From contig NZ_PVUF01000001.1 of assembly GCF_003003215.1 (NCBI RefSeq), positions 744,001 through 808,000 of the forward strand: a DNA stretch of 64,000 nt, given 5' to 3'. A model generated the notes under the pieces. It was given only the letters and a program-made list of their open reading frames with translations. It did no database searches and was not told where the DNA came from. Positions 17,298 to 28,149 of this stretch are shown here, one piece after another. The position numbers and the translations under genes are program-made. Each line of letters starts with the position of its first letter. The first letter of the stretch is position 1. This stretch comes from Tritonibacter scottomollicae (lineage in GTDB: Bacteria > Pseudomonadota > Alphaproteobacteria > Rhodobacterales > Rhodobacteraceae).

Positions 17298-19316
17298 ATG
17301 TCGTTGCCGCCCGGATTCCTGGATGAATTGCGCACCCGCGTCAGCCTGTCTGACGTGGTCGGACGCAAGGTCATGTGGGACCAGCGCAAGAGCCAGCCGG
17401 GCAAGGGCGACCTGTGGTCCCCTTGTCCCTTTCACCATGAAAAAACCGCGTCTTTTCATGTGGATGACCGCAAGGGGTTCTACTACTGCTTTGGCTGTCA
17501 CGCCAAGGGCGATGCGCTGAAGTTCGTGCAGGAGACAGAGAATGTCTCCTTCATGGAGGCAGTGGAGATCCTCGCGGGCGAGGCCGGGCTGGAAATGCCC
17601 AAGCGCGACCCGAAGGCGGCCGAGAAACAGGACCGCCGCACCCAATTGGCCGAGGTGATGGAGCAGGCGGTGAACTACTTCCGCCTGCAGCTGAAGACCC
17701 AAGGCGCCAGCGAGGCGCGCGCCTATCTGGCACGCCGTGGGCTCGACCAGGCTGCACTGGACCGCTGGGAGATCGGCTTTGCCCCGGATGGCTGGCAGAA
17801 CCTCTGGGATGCGCTCAAGGGCAAGGATGTCGCCGACGATCTGATCCTGGGCGCGGGGCTGGCCAAACCCTCGAACAAGGGCAAGCGGCCCTATGACGTG
17901 TTCCGCAACCGGATCATGTTTCCGATCCGCGATGCGCGGGGCCGGGCGATCGCCTTTGGCGGCCGGGCCATGGATCCCAATGACAACGCCAAATACCTGA
18001 ATTCGCCGGAAACCGAGCTGTTTGATAAGGGGCGCAACCTCTACAACCACGGCCCCGCGCGGGCGGCCTCTGGGCGCGGCAGCACGCTGATCGTAGCCGA
18101 GGGCTATATGGATGTGATCGCGCTGGCGGAGGCCGGGTTTGCCTCCTCCGTGGCGCCACTGGGCACCGCGGTGACCGACAATCAGCTGCAGCTGTTGTGG
18201 CGGATGTCGGACGAGCCGGTGATTGCGCTGGATGGCGACACCGCCGGTCTGCGCGCCGCGATGCGGCTGATCGACATGGCGCTGCCGCTCTTGGAGGCGG
18301 GCAAATCCCTGCGCTTTGCCATCATGCCGGAAGGCAAGGACCCGGACGATCTGTTGCGCGCCGAGGGCGTCGAGGCGGTGCAGGCGGTGCTGGATCAGGC
18401 GATCCCGATGGTGCGGCTGCTGTGGCGGCGCGAGACCGAAGGTCGGGTGTTCGACAGCCCGGAACGCAAGGCAGCGCTGGACAAATCCCTGCGCGAGAAG
18501 ATCAAGCTGATCCGCGATCCCTCAATCCGCCAGCACTATGCCGAGGACCTGAAAGAACTGCGTTTTCAGCTCTTTCGCGGCAATCGCGACAGCGGTGGTC
18601 GCGGCGGGCAGGGGGGCACCGGCTATGGCCAGCGTCCCGGTGGCTACCAGCCGCGCTCCCGTGCCCAGGGCGGGTTTCGCGATGGCCAGCGGGCGCCATG
18701 GGGAGCCCCGCCAGCGCCGCGCAGCACCACACGCGCCTCGATTGTCGCCTCCGCCGAAGAACATGATTTCGCCCGGGTGCGCGAGGCGGTGATTCTGGCC
18801 ACCGCCATCACCACGCCGACGGTGATCCCGGAATTCGAGGTCAACCTGGAACGCATGCAGTGCCTGGACATGGATCACGCCCATCTGCGCGACCTGTTGC
18901 TGCGCTTCGGGATCGATGCACCAGAGCGACTGCGCGATGAAATTGCCTATGCTCTGGGGCCGGATGCTCTTGAAAACCTGCTGTCGCTGCGCCATGTGGC
19001 ACTTAGCCCCTGCGTGCGAAAACCCGGCGATCTGGACATGGCCAGTCTGACACTGGCCGAAGAATTCGCAAAACTCGAAAGCATCGCGGGGCTCAATGCC
19101 GAACTGGCGGAGGCCGAAGAGGATCTGGATGGCTTGGCGGATGAGGCCCTGACCTGGCGATTGCGTCAGGCGGCAGAGGCCCGCAACCGGGCTGTGCGCA
19201 GCGAGAATGAGGACAAGGCAACTTATGACGTGGGTGAAAACGGGGCGCGGCTCAATCGGGATGAGCGCGATGCCTTCGGGGACCTGCTCAAGCGAATCGG
19301 CTTCACGGCAGAATGA
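17298..19316 (+). CDS. dnaG: DNA primase
   Basis: A 672-residue primase that makes RNA primers at the replication fork. The N-terminal CHC2 zinc finger is intact (Cys43, His46, Cys64, Cys67 in SPCPFHHEK and YYCFGCHAKGD). The catalytic core follows with IMFPIRDARGRAIAFGGRAM and the Toprim signatures VAEGYMDVIAL and ALDGDTAGLRAAMR. Residues ~430-480 are a Gly/Arg/Gln-rich linker, then the helicase-interaction domain closes the protein. It is upstream of rpoD, as in the widespread dnaG-rpoD pair. Confidence 0.97.
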   Translation: MSLPPGFLDELRTRVSLSDVVGRKVMWDQRKSQPGKGDLWSPCPFHHEKTASFHVDDRKGFYYCFGCHAKGDALKFVQETENVSFMEAVEILAGEAGLEMPKRDPKAAEKQDRRTQLAEVMEQAVNYFRLQLKTQGASEARAYLARRGLDQAALDRWEIGFAPDGWQNLWDALKGKDVADDLILGAGLAKPSNKGKRPYDVFRNRIMFPIRDARGRAIAFGGRAMDPNDNAKYLNSPETELFDKGRNLYNHGPARAASGRGSTLIVAEGYMDVIALAEAGFASSVAPLGTAVTDNQLQLLWRMSDEPVIALDGDTAGLRAAMRLIDMALPLLEAGKSLRFAIMPEGKDPDDLLRAEGVEAVQAVLDQAIPMVRLLWRRETEGRVFDSPERKAALDKSLREKIKLIRDPSIRQHYAEDLKELRFQLFRGNRDSGGRGGQGGTGYGQRPGGYQPRSRAQGGFRDGQRAPWGAPPAPRSTTRASIVASAEEHDFARVREAVILATAITTPTVIPEFEVNLERMQCLDMDHAHLRDLLLRFGIDAPERLRDEIAYALGPDALENLLSLRHVALSPCVRKPGDLDMASLTLAEEFAKLESIAGLNAELAEAEEDLDGLADEALTWRLRQAAEARNRAVRSENEDKATYDVGENGARLNRDERDAFGDLLKRIGFTAE

Positions 19317-19481
19317 CGAATCACCGGTATTTTGCGTGGTAAACTGTGGCCACGACGCCGCGGTGTGACGTTTTGCTAAAGAAGCTTGGAGAAAAATTGG
19401 GTAAACGGGGTGACGAATCAGATGACCGCTCTACAGATTCGCATCAGCCGAATCGCCCGCAGCCCCTTAGAGGAGCATTGA

Positions 19482-21482
<2,001 letters not shown>

Positions 21483-21506
21483 GCACAGTCTGTTGCCATG
21501 ATTTTG

Positions 21507-21535
21507 AGGGCGTCCCACGCGGGGCGCCCTTTTTC
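21507..21535 (+). terminator. Terminator after rpoD
   Basis: Stem AGGGCGTCCC / GGGGCGCCCT (one T-G wobble), loop ACGC, followed by TTTTTC. Confidence 0.85.
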
Positions 21536-21738
21536 GTTGGTGATTTGCGCGCGGGTGCGCCTGGTGGCGCCCTCATGTGATGCCATGTGAGGACTGCGCG
21601 CCTCAGGTCGGGGCGGGGAGAGCAGCGCGCGGCGCGTTAACCAATCCGGCCTTCTGCATATTGATTAAATCTTTCGATAAATTAACTTCTGTTCGTGGGA
21701 GCAATCGATACACTTGCGCCAAGCACCGGGGGGTGAAC

Positions 21739-22032
21739 ATGAGTAGCAGCACTGAATTGACGCGCGCCGTGGAGGCGCTCGATGAAAAACTTGATGCGCT
21801 GGACACGATGACGGAGGTGAATTCCTTCCTCGTGGCAGCTTTGCGTGACCATGAGCAGGACCTGAAGCGGATGAGCCCGCAGGAAACCCGCGCGCTGTTG
21901 CGCCGCAAGGCGCGCGAAAAATACCGCGCGGACGGAGGCGAGGCGCCAAATCCGGCAGCTCTCGACCTGCTGGAAGAGACCCTTGGCACCGGCCATACCG
22001 CAGATGTGATTCCCTTCCCGCAGTCGCGCTGA
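21739..22032 (+). CDS. Small helical protein of unknown function
   Basis: A 97-residue acidic, mostly helical protein. The start at 21739 has a strong GGGGGGTGA ribosome binding site, while the longer in-frame extension upstream reads like non-coding DNA. Heptad-like spacing in ELTRAVEALDEKLDALD suggests a coiled coil, followed by a basic stretch (RALLRRKAREKYRADGG). The C-terminus ends VIPFPQSR, a tail often seen in small alphaproteobacterial proteins. Function unknown. Confidence 0.65.
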   Translation: MSSSTELTRAVEALDEKLDALDTMTEVNSFLVAALRDHEQDLKRMSPQETRALLRRKAREKYRADGGEAPNPAALDLLEETLGTGHTADVIPFPQSR

Positions 22033-22137
22033 CCTGATTTCGGCGCGTTTGTGTCGCGGTGCGGCGCTGCGGCTTGTCCCTCCGGGAGAGCTACACTACA
22101 TTTTGGGCAACCGGCTTCGGCTACAAGGATATTCCCA

Positions 22138-22596
22138 ATGCCCATTCGTCCTCGCACCCTTTCTCGTGTCTTCGCCCTGCCGTTGATTGCCGCGACAGCT
22201 GTCCTCGCGGGGTGCAGCGTACCGCAAGGCTTGGGCCCGCAAGCAGATTACTTCTCCTCGCGCGCGATGGCCCGCATCTACGCGCTGGAGGATGGCAGCT
22301 TTGAGGTGGTGCCGGAAATCGGCGCGGAGGGCGCCGCCTACTGGTGTGCTGCCTCGGAATACGCCCGCCGTGCGCTTGGGGCAGGGTGGTCGCAGGACAT
22401 CTATGTCGCCAAAGGACGCGCGCCCAGCACGGTCAGCGGACGCATCGACAGTGTGACCTTCACGCTCGCCCCCGTGGCGCGAGAGGGCGGCCCGCGCCCG
22501 TTCATCAGTACCTTTGGCTTCAAACCGGGCGATAACTTCAGCGTCTCCAGTGGCGACAGCTTCTGCCGCGATATCGAACCGCTGCCGTTCTTCTGA
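22138..22596 (+). CDS. Putative lipoprotein
   Basis: A 152-residue protein with a lipoprotein signal peptide: basic start, hydrophobic core, and lipobox LAGC with the modified Cys at residue 26. The mature domain is about 125 residues and contains two further cysteines (WCAASEY, FCRDIEP). ATG 22138 has AAGGAT upstream. It is 13 bases before the YjbQ-family gene and may be co-transcribed with it. Function unknown. Confidence 0.75.
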   Translation: MPIRPRTLSRVFALPLIAATAVLAGCSVPQGLGPQADYFSSRAMARIYALEDGSFEVVPEIGAEGAAYWCAASEYARRALGAGWSQDIYVAKGRAPSTVSGRIDSVTFTLAPVAREGGPRPFISTFGFKPGDNFSVSSGDSFCRDIEPLPFF

Positions 22597-22609
22597 GACT
22601 GGCCTGGTG

Positions 22610-23029
22610 ATGCAGCAACAGGAGCTTGAGGTCGCGACGCGCGGGCAGGGGCTGTATGAGGTAACCCGTCATGTGCAGCGCTTCGTGGCGCACAGCGGCG
22701 CTGCGCGGGGCCTGCTGACGCTCTTTGTGCGGCATACCTCCTGTTCGCTGCTGATCCAGGAAAACGCCGACCCGGAGGTGCAAACGGACCTTCTGGCCTA
22801 TTTCGCGCGATTGGTGCCGCCCTCCAGCCACCCCGACATGGGCTATCTGCGTCACACCTACGAGGGTCCGGATGACATGCCGGCCCACATCAAGGCGGCG
22901 ATGATGCCGGTCAGCCTGTCGATCCCGGTGTCGGAGGGGCAGATGGTGCTGGGCACCTGGCAGGGCATTTACCTGTTCGAGCATCGCGATGCACCGCACA
23001 GCCGCCGGATCTTTGCCCATCTGTCGTGA
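22610..23029 (+). CDS. YjbQ family protein (UPF0047)
   Basis: A 139-residue single-domain protein of the YjbQ/UPF0047 family. Landmarks are GLLTLFVRHTSCSLLIQENAD, the GPDDMPAHIKAAM loop with its conserved His, GTWQGIYLFEHRD, and a histidine-rich active-site-like cluster. Members show weak thiamine-phosphate synthase activity in vitro but their physiological role is unresolved. ATG 22610 is preceded by the stop of the lipoprotein gene. Length and ends match the family. Confidence 0.88.
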   Translation: MQQQELEVATRGQGLYEVTRHVQRFVAHSGAARGLLTLFVRHTSCSLLIQENADPEVQTDLLAYFARLVPPSSHPDMGYLRHTYEGPDDMPAHIKAAMMPVSLSIPVSEGQMVLGTWQGIYLFEHRDAPHSRRIFAHLS

Positions 23030-23114
23030 AAACAGGGCGCTCGCACTCCGGATCGCGCCAAGGTCTTGCGGTTGAATTTCCCCTCTACCCAAACCCTAGC
23101 TGCTCCCCTATAGT

Positions 23115-23123
23115 TGTGGATAA
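23115..23123 (-). promoter_or_regulatory. Perfect DnaA box upstream of nrdR
   Basis: TGTGGATAA, the exact complement of TTATCCACA, lies 54 bases before the nrdR start. DnaA control of ribonucleotide-reductase genes is known in other bacteria; whether this site acts on nrdR is inference. Confidence 0.35.
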
Positions 23124-23176
23124 CTGCGCAAGCCTGCGCACTAGAACGATTTATCTCGAGGGAAGGGAGCCGGCGG

Positions 23177-23644
23177 ATGCGCTGCCCATTTTGCGGAAAT
23201 GTCGACACGCAAGTGAAGGATTCGCGCCCGGCGGAGGATCACGTCTCGATCCGGCGGCGTCGGTATTGCCCGGCCTGTGACGGGCGGTTCACCACCTATG
23301 AACGGGTGCAGCTGCGCGATCTCGTGGTGATCAAGACCAACGGCAAGCGCGAGGATTTTGACCGCGACAAACTGGAACGCTCGATCCGCATCTCGATGCA
23401 GAAACGCCCGGTTGATCCCGAGCGCATCGACCAGATGATCTCCGGCATCGTGCGTCGGCTTGAGAGCATGGGCGAGACGGATATCGGCTCCAAGAAGATC
23501 GGTGAAATCGTGATGGAGGCGCTGGCCCGCATCGACACCGTGGCCTATGTTCGCTTTGCAAGCGTCTACAAGAATTTCCAGGCGGCCGATGACTTTGAGG
23601 ACTTTGTCCACGAGCTGCGTCCACCGATCCAGCCCGAGACGTAA
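23177..23644 (+). CDS. nrdR: Transcriptional repressor NrdR
   Basis: A 155-residue repressor of ribonucleotide-reductase genes. The N-terminal zinc ribbon is complete (Cys3, Cys6, Cys31, Cys34), starting with the family signature MRCPFCG. The ATP-cone that senses ATP/dATP follows at residues ~49-139, with [21 protein letters not shown]. The start at 23177 has GGGAGCCGGCGG upstream; an ATG at 23114 in frame is rejected because NrdR always begins at this Cys motif. It is next to ribD, the common nrdR-ribD arrangement. Confidence 0.97.
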   Translation: MRCPFCGNVDTQVKDSRPAEDHVSIRRRRYCPACDGRFTTYERVQLRDLVVIKTNGKREDFDRDKLERSIRISMQKRPVDPERIDQMISGIVRRLESMGETDIGSKKIGEIVMEALARIDTVAYVRFASVYKNFQAADDFEDFVHELRPPIQPET

Positions 23645-23691
23645 CGCCCGGCCCCGCGGCCTGCCAACAGCCTGGGGAAAGGTCTGATCCA

Positions 23692-24792
23692 GTGAGCACT
23701 CGCGACCATCGTTTCATGGGACTTGCCCTCTCGCTCGGGCGGCGTGGGCAGGGCCGAACATGGCCAAACCCTGCGGTGGGCTGTGTCGTCGTGAAGGATG
23801 GCCGTGTCGTGGGCCGGGGCTGGACCCAACCCGGCGGACGCCCCCATGCCGAAGCCATGGCTCTGGCACAGGCGGGCGAGGGCGCGCGCGGCGCCACTGC
23901 CTATGTCAGCCTTGAACCCTGCTCCCACCACGGCAAGACGCCGCCCTGCGCCCAGGCGCTGATCGATGCGGGCATTGCCCGCGTGGTCGCCGCCATAGAG
24001 GATAGCGACCCCCGGGTCAGCGGTCAGGGCTTTGAGATGCTGCGCGCCGCCGGCGTCACCGTGACCAGTGGCATCCGCGCAGATGAGGCCGGCTTTGATC
24101 ACGAGGGCTTCTTTCTCAAGACAGAACAGGGCCGCCCCTTTGTGACGCTGAAGCTGGCCTCCAGCTTCGATGGGCGCATCGCCACCGGATCGGGGCAGAG
24201 CCAATGGATCACCGGCCCGGAGGCCCGCCGCGTCGTGCATGCGATGCGCGCCCGCCATGATGCGGTGATGGTCGGGGCCGGGACGGCGCGGGCGGATGAT
24301 CCCTCGCTCACCGTGCGCGATCTCGGCATCGACGATCAGCCCGCCCGGGTGGTGGTCTCGCGCCATCTTGACCTTCCCTTGATGAGCAAACTCGCCCGCA
24401 GCGCCAGGGAGGTCCCGCTCTACCTCTGCCATGGCACTGGTGCCGATGCGGAACGGCTGCGCGCCTGGGAGGGACTGGGCGCGACGCTTCTGTCCTGCAG
24501 CGCGCTTGGCACCCAGATCGACCCGCATGACCTGCTGCAACAACTGGGCAGCGCCGGTTTGACCCGGGTGTTCTGCGAGGGCGGCAGCGCGCTGGCTGCG
24601 ACGCTCTTGGCGCATGATCTGGTGGACGAGCTGGTCGGCTTTACCGCCGGTCTCAGCATCGGCGCCGAAGGCCTGCCCTCGATCGGTGCGCTTGGCATCG
24701 GCCGCCTCGACGAGGCCCCGAGGTTTGAGCTGGTGGAGACCCGCGCTATCGGCGCTGACATCCTGCACCGCTGGCGCCGCCCCCAAAGCTAA
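23692..24792 (+). CDS. ribD: Riboflavin biosynthesis deaminase/reductase RibD
   Basis: A 366-residue bifunctional enzyme: the N-terminal cytidine-deaminase-like domain deaminates the pyrimidine intermediate and the C-terminal NADPH domain reduces its ribose. The zinc site is His52-Ala-Glu54 (PHAEAMAL) with Cys77 and Cys86 (LEPCSHHGKTPPC). The reductase begins near residue 147 with PFVTLKLASSFDGRIATGSG. The start is a GTG at 23692 with GGGGAAAGG ahead. It stands second in the nrdR-rib cluster; the rest of the rib genes follow after an inserted capsule block. Confidence 0.96.
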   Translation: MSTRDHRFMGLALSLGRRGQGRTWPNPAVGCVVVKDGRVVGRGWTQPGGRPHAEAMALAQAGEGARGATAYVSLEPCSHHGKTPPCAQALIDAGIARVVAAIEDSDPRVSGQGFEMLRAAGVTVTSGIRADEAGFDHEGFFLKTEQGRPFVTLKLASSFDGRIATGSGQSQWITGPEARRVVHAMRARHDAVMVGAGTARADDPSLTVRDLGIDDQPARVVVSRHLDLPLMSKLARSAREVPLYLCHGTGADAERLRAWEGLGATLLSCSALGTQIDPHDLLQQLGSAGLTRVFCEGGSALAATLLAHDLVDELVGFTAGLSIGAEGLPSIGALGIGRLDEAPRFELVETRAIGADILHRWRRPQS

Positions 24793-24814
24793 CGTCATAG
24801 CGCCCGCGGCGCCC

Positions 24815-24866
24815 TCTTCATCTTTTTTGAAAATACCTCGGAGCGCGAGGCAGAGCCTCGCATCCT
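24815..24866 (+). repeat. Intergenic hairpin element, copy 2
   Basis: Lies between the convergent ends of ribD and kpsC. CTTCATCTTTTTTGAAAATA is followed by CTCGGAGC and the perfect hairpin GCGAGGC-AGA-GCCTCGC (24845-24861). The same ~29-base core recurs inverted at 31241-31290. Confidence 0.6.
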
Positions 24867-24870
24867 GCGC

Positions 24871-26910
24871 TCAGCGCCAGAGCGGCGCAAAGGAGGCCAG
24901 AAGCCCCTGCAGTTTCGACAGGCTGCGGTTCACGCCACCCGGCGCGGGCAGATCCCCGGCGATCAACCGATCCACCGCAACCTCCGGCGAGCACGGCAGG
25001 TTGGACAGGGGGTCGAAGTAGCGCGGATAATCTATCAGCGCCGCATGGGCGAGGCTCAGGATGCCGGGGCGCACATCGCGCCAGTGCGGCGCTTCCAGCC
25101 GGTCGCGGGTCAGCCCCCAACCCGCATAGAACGGCAGGCCGACGCAGGTCACCGGCACCCGGCGCAACAGCGCCTCGAACCCCAGAAGCGAGGTCATGGT
25201 CCAGACCTCATCCACGCTGTCGATCAGCGCCGCCGGATTGGCCTGTTCGGCCACCACATCGGCCCAACTCTCAGCGGACTTGATGCGCCCCTTGCGCAGA
25301 CCCGCCTCTACATCGGGGTGCGGTTTGTAGATCACCACCGCGTTGGGTCGCGCCGCGCGCACCGCTTGCAGCAGCTTCATATTGGTGTTGATCTTGCCCG
25401 CGCCAAGCCGGATCGAGGCGTCATCCTCCACCTGACCGGGCACCAGCACCCGGTGGCCCTTGGGCAGATCCGGCAGGTCGCCGTCGAGGTTGTATTTCGT
25501 CACCTCATGTTTGATCAGCCGCATCACCAGTGTTTCCACTCGCCGCTCCTGCTGCGGCGTCAGGCTCACGCGCTCGCGGATCAGATCGTCCAGATCACTC
25601 TGCCGGGTGGGGTCGTAGTAGATGCCCTGCCGGTCCAGTACCAGCGATAGCGGCGGCACCAGCTCCGCCCCCAGCCCGCGTGAGCGCAAAAAGCCGTCCT
25701 CCAGGTGATGCGCGCCAGCGTGGTCCTTGGTGGCCTTGCTGGCCCAGACCATCCAGTTCTTGCCGCTCTTCCTTGCGGTCTTGGTCTTTTCGGTGAAGGT
25801 CATGCGCTTGTGCTGACCAAAGAAGCGCTGCAACGGCGCACGTTTCCACAGCCGCATCTCGGAGGCCGCCCAGCCCGCACGATCCTCGCGCCAGGCGCGC
25901 ACCTGCGCCTCCAGCGAGTCGATCACCAGCTCCAGCGGGCAGAGCCGGTCGTGATGGGGATCATACCATGTGGGGTAGAGGATCATTGCGGCGGCAAACA
26001 ATTGCGCGCGGGTCAGGCGGCGGTTCCGGCCGGGCGGGGGAAACTCGTCCTGTGTCAGCCCCCAGCCCGCATAGAACGGCTGGCCAAAGATGCGCGGCCG
26101 ATGCCCCGAAAGGATCGCCTCGAACCCCAGCTGCGACGACACGGTGTAGACGCCCACCGCGCCCTCCAGCAGCAGATGGGGCGAGACGGGCGCGTCGAAC
26201 AGCTCCACCCGGTCATTGGCATGGCGGGCATCGAAATAGCCCTCGCGGTGGCCCTGCGAGGTCTCCGGATGGGTTTTGATGAGGATACGCGCACCGGGGT
26301 TTTCCTCCTGCGCGAACGCCAGCATTTCCTGAAACCGCCCCTGATCGGCGCCGGGAAAGGGGATCGAGGCCCTGACCGAGGCATCCTCGCGCAGCTGATC
26401 CACCACCAGCACATAGCCGGGCTCGGGCGGCGGTACATCCGGGTGAAAGGCGTTGTATTTGCTCAGGTGGGCGTCCTGCAGGCGGGCCATGCAATCCCGC
26501 GCCCGTTTCATCAGGGCGCTGTCATCGAGCGGGTGGTCTTTCAGCAGCGTGACCAGATCGCTCGACAGTGAGGGGTCAAAATGCACGCCGGTGCGGTCGA
26601 TCAACAGGCCCAGCGGCGGCTCGCCCCTGCGGCCCGGATAGACCGAGCGCAAAAAGGCGTCCTCGATCCGCACCAGCGGCGCGCCATGCTCTTCGGCGAT
26701 CTTGCGGCCCCGGTGGGCGGTGGGGCTGTCGCCCCAGATGCCGACCTGATCGCCCTCCTTGGGCAGGCCAAGGCTGATGTCGTACCCGGCGAGATCAAGG
26801 ATACGCCGGACACGCTTCTGGGTCAGAAAACCACCGTTATAGACGAACAACCGGGAGCGTTGGCTCCCGGTTTCTGTGGTGTCTGGATGCGGCGAAGGCG
26901 CGTGCATCAT
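24871..26910 (-). CDS. kpsC: Capsule polysaccharide Kdo-linker transferase KpsC
   Basis: A 679-residue cytoplasmic or membrane-associated enzyme that extends the poly-Kdo linker joining capsular polysaccharide to its lipid anchor. It contains two related modules. The first (residues ~20-330) has IEDAFLRSVYPG and PFYAGWGLTQDEF. The second (~385-650) has LEDGFLRSRGLG and PFYAGWGLTRDRL. This is the two-transferase layout of KpsC, which adds alternating beta-Kdo linkages. It starts six bases after the stop of the exporter gene, so they share an operon. ATG 26910 or 26907 are both possible. The acceptor here is inferred from the family. Confidence 0.88.
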   Translation of the reverse strand: MMHAPSPHPDTTETGSQRSRLFVYNGGFLTQKRVRRILDLAGYDISLGLPKEGDQVGIWGDSPTAHRGRKIAEEHGAPLVRIEDAFLRSVYPGRRGEPPLGLLIDRTGVHFDPSLSSDLVTLLKDHPLDDSALMKRARDCMARLQDAHLSKYNAFHPDVPPPEPGYVLVVDQLREDASVRASIPFPGADQGRFQEMLAFAQEENPGARILIKTHPETSQGHREGYFDARHANDRVELFDAPVSPHLLLEGAVGVYTVSSQLGFEAILSGHRPRIFGQPFYAGWGLTQDEFPPPGRNRRLTRAQLFAAAMILYPTWYDPHHDRLCPLELVIDSLEAQVRAWREDRAGWAASEMRLWKRAPLQRFFGQHKRMTFTEKTKTARKSGKNWMVWASKATKDHAGAHHLEDGFLRSRGLGAELVPPLSLVLDRQGIYYDPTRQSDLDDLIRERVSLTPQQERRVETLVMRLIKHEVTKYNLDGDLPDLPKGHRVLVPGQVEDDASIRLGAGKINTNMKLLQAVRAARPNAVVIYKPHPDVEAGLRKGRIKSAESWADVVAEQANPAALIDSVDEVWTMTSLLGFEALLRRVPVTCVGLPFYAGWGLTRDRLEAPHWRDVRPGILSLAHAALIDYPRYFDPLSNLPCSPEVAVDRLIAGDLPAPGGVNRSLSKLQGLLASFAPLWR

Positions 26911-26916
26911 GCTGGC

Positions 26917-28053
26917 TTAGCTGCCGCCGAACAGGGTCTCGACACTGGCGGCGGTGGACAGCGGGCTGGTCAGCAGCGACAGCGTCTTGGTCCACTGCGC
27001 ATAGGGCGCTTCGGTCACATAGATGGTGTCGCCATCGCGGATCACGAAGTCCCGCGCGATGAACAGACCGTTCGGCTGGGTGAGGTTCAGCACATAGACC
27101 ATCCGCTGCGCGCCGATCAGATCGTCGCGGCCCAGCACCTGGTTGGAGATCTCTGGCGCCTCGTTGCGGAACACAAACACGCCGGTGGGATCGGAGGCGG
27201 TGGCAATGAGCCCGCCAACCTGTGCGATGGCCTCGAGTGCGGAGAGGTTCTGGCTGTCGAAGGGCACACGCGCCTGTGCGGCGGTGGCGCCGAGTGCGGT
27301 GAAGGAGCGGGTATCGCCCTCAACCAGGATCTTGTCACCGTTGCGCAGCGCGATATCGAGTTCCGGGTGATCGTAGAGATCCTCGAACCAGATGGTGCCG
27401 GTATGGCCGCCGCGAATGACGGAGACCTGCGCAATCTCGGGTTCGATCGCCACACCACCGGCCTGCGCCAGCATTGTGGCCAATGTGCGGGTGGGCCGTT
27501 CGATCGGGTAGACGCCCTGTGCGCCAACGGCGCCGGTCAGGCTGACAGTGGCGCCATCACCGGCGAGGCGACGCACCTGCACCTGCGGGTCTGGGGTCTG
27601 ATCCTCGAGCTTCTTGGTGATCGCTTCACGCAGCTGTTCCGGGGTGTTGCCGGAGGCGCGTACACGACCTGCGTAGGGCACAAAGATATTGCCCGCGCCA
27701 TCGACCTGCACTTCTTCGAGCAGGGTGGCGTTGGCGCCGGTGCTGGCCAGAAGGCCGTCATCGACGTTTTCCCAGATCGTCAGGCCGAGGATATCGCCGG
27801 GACGAATGATGTCGGAGGTCAGCACCGATGCATTGGTGAACTGATTGGAAAATCCAAGCGCCGGCACAACGGCGGTTGCGCGGGCGACGCGGTCATTCAC
27901 GGCGACGACAAAGGCGTCGCCCTGTTTTTGCACGGAGCCTGCAAAGATCTGGCGTTTGCTGGGGCCTACCTTGGGCAGGCCGCATGATGCTGCGAGGGCA
28001 ACCGCAGCCAGCAAGGCCACGGGGCGCGCCCATCGAAAATGCATGGGTTTCAC
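26917..28053 (-). CDS. Polysaccharide export outer-membrane lipoprotein (Wza/KpsD type)
   Basis: A 378-residue outer-membrane auxiliary protein that forms the channel for capsule or exopolysaccharide. A GTG start with GAGGAG upstream is followed by a lipoprotein signal ending AASCG (Cys24). The Poly_export domain is seen at ~90-180 (IIRPGDILGLTIWENV ... VQVDGAGNIFVPYAGRV), then SLBB domains (VSLTGAVGAQGVYPI; FVIRDGDTIYV). It lies between kpsS and kpsC in the same orientation. The 97-base gap after kpsS may contain a separate promoter. Confidence 0.9.
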   Translation of the reverse strand: MKPMHFRWARPVALLAAVALAASCGLPKVGPSKRQIFAGSVQKQGDAFVVAVNDRVARATAVVPALGFSNQFTNASVLTSDIIRPGDILGLTIWENVDDGLLASTGANATLLEEVQVDGAGNIFVPYAGRVRASGNTPEQLREAITKKLEDQTPDPQVQVRRLAGDGATVSLTGAVGAQGVYPIERPTRTLATMLAQAGGVAIEPEIAQVSVIRGGHTGTIWFEDLYDHPELDIALRNGDKILVEGDTRSFTALGATAAQARVPFDSQNLSALEAIAQVGGLIATASDPTGVFVFRNEAPEISNQVLGRDDLIGAQRMVYVLNLTQPNGLFIARDFVIRDGDTIYVTEAPYAQWTKTLSLLTSPLSTAASVETLFGGS

Positions 28054-28149
28054 TGCTCGGTCTCCTCGACCTATTTTTATTTTGCCTCAAGTTTTGAGTG
28101 TAAGGTAGCCGAGTGTCACGCGAAAATCCAGCACGACCTGTAGCCGAGG

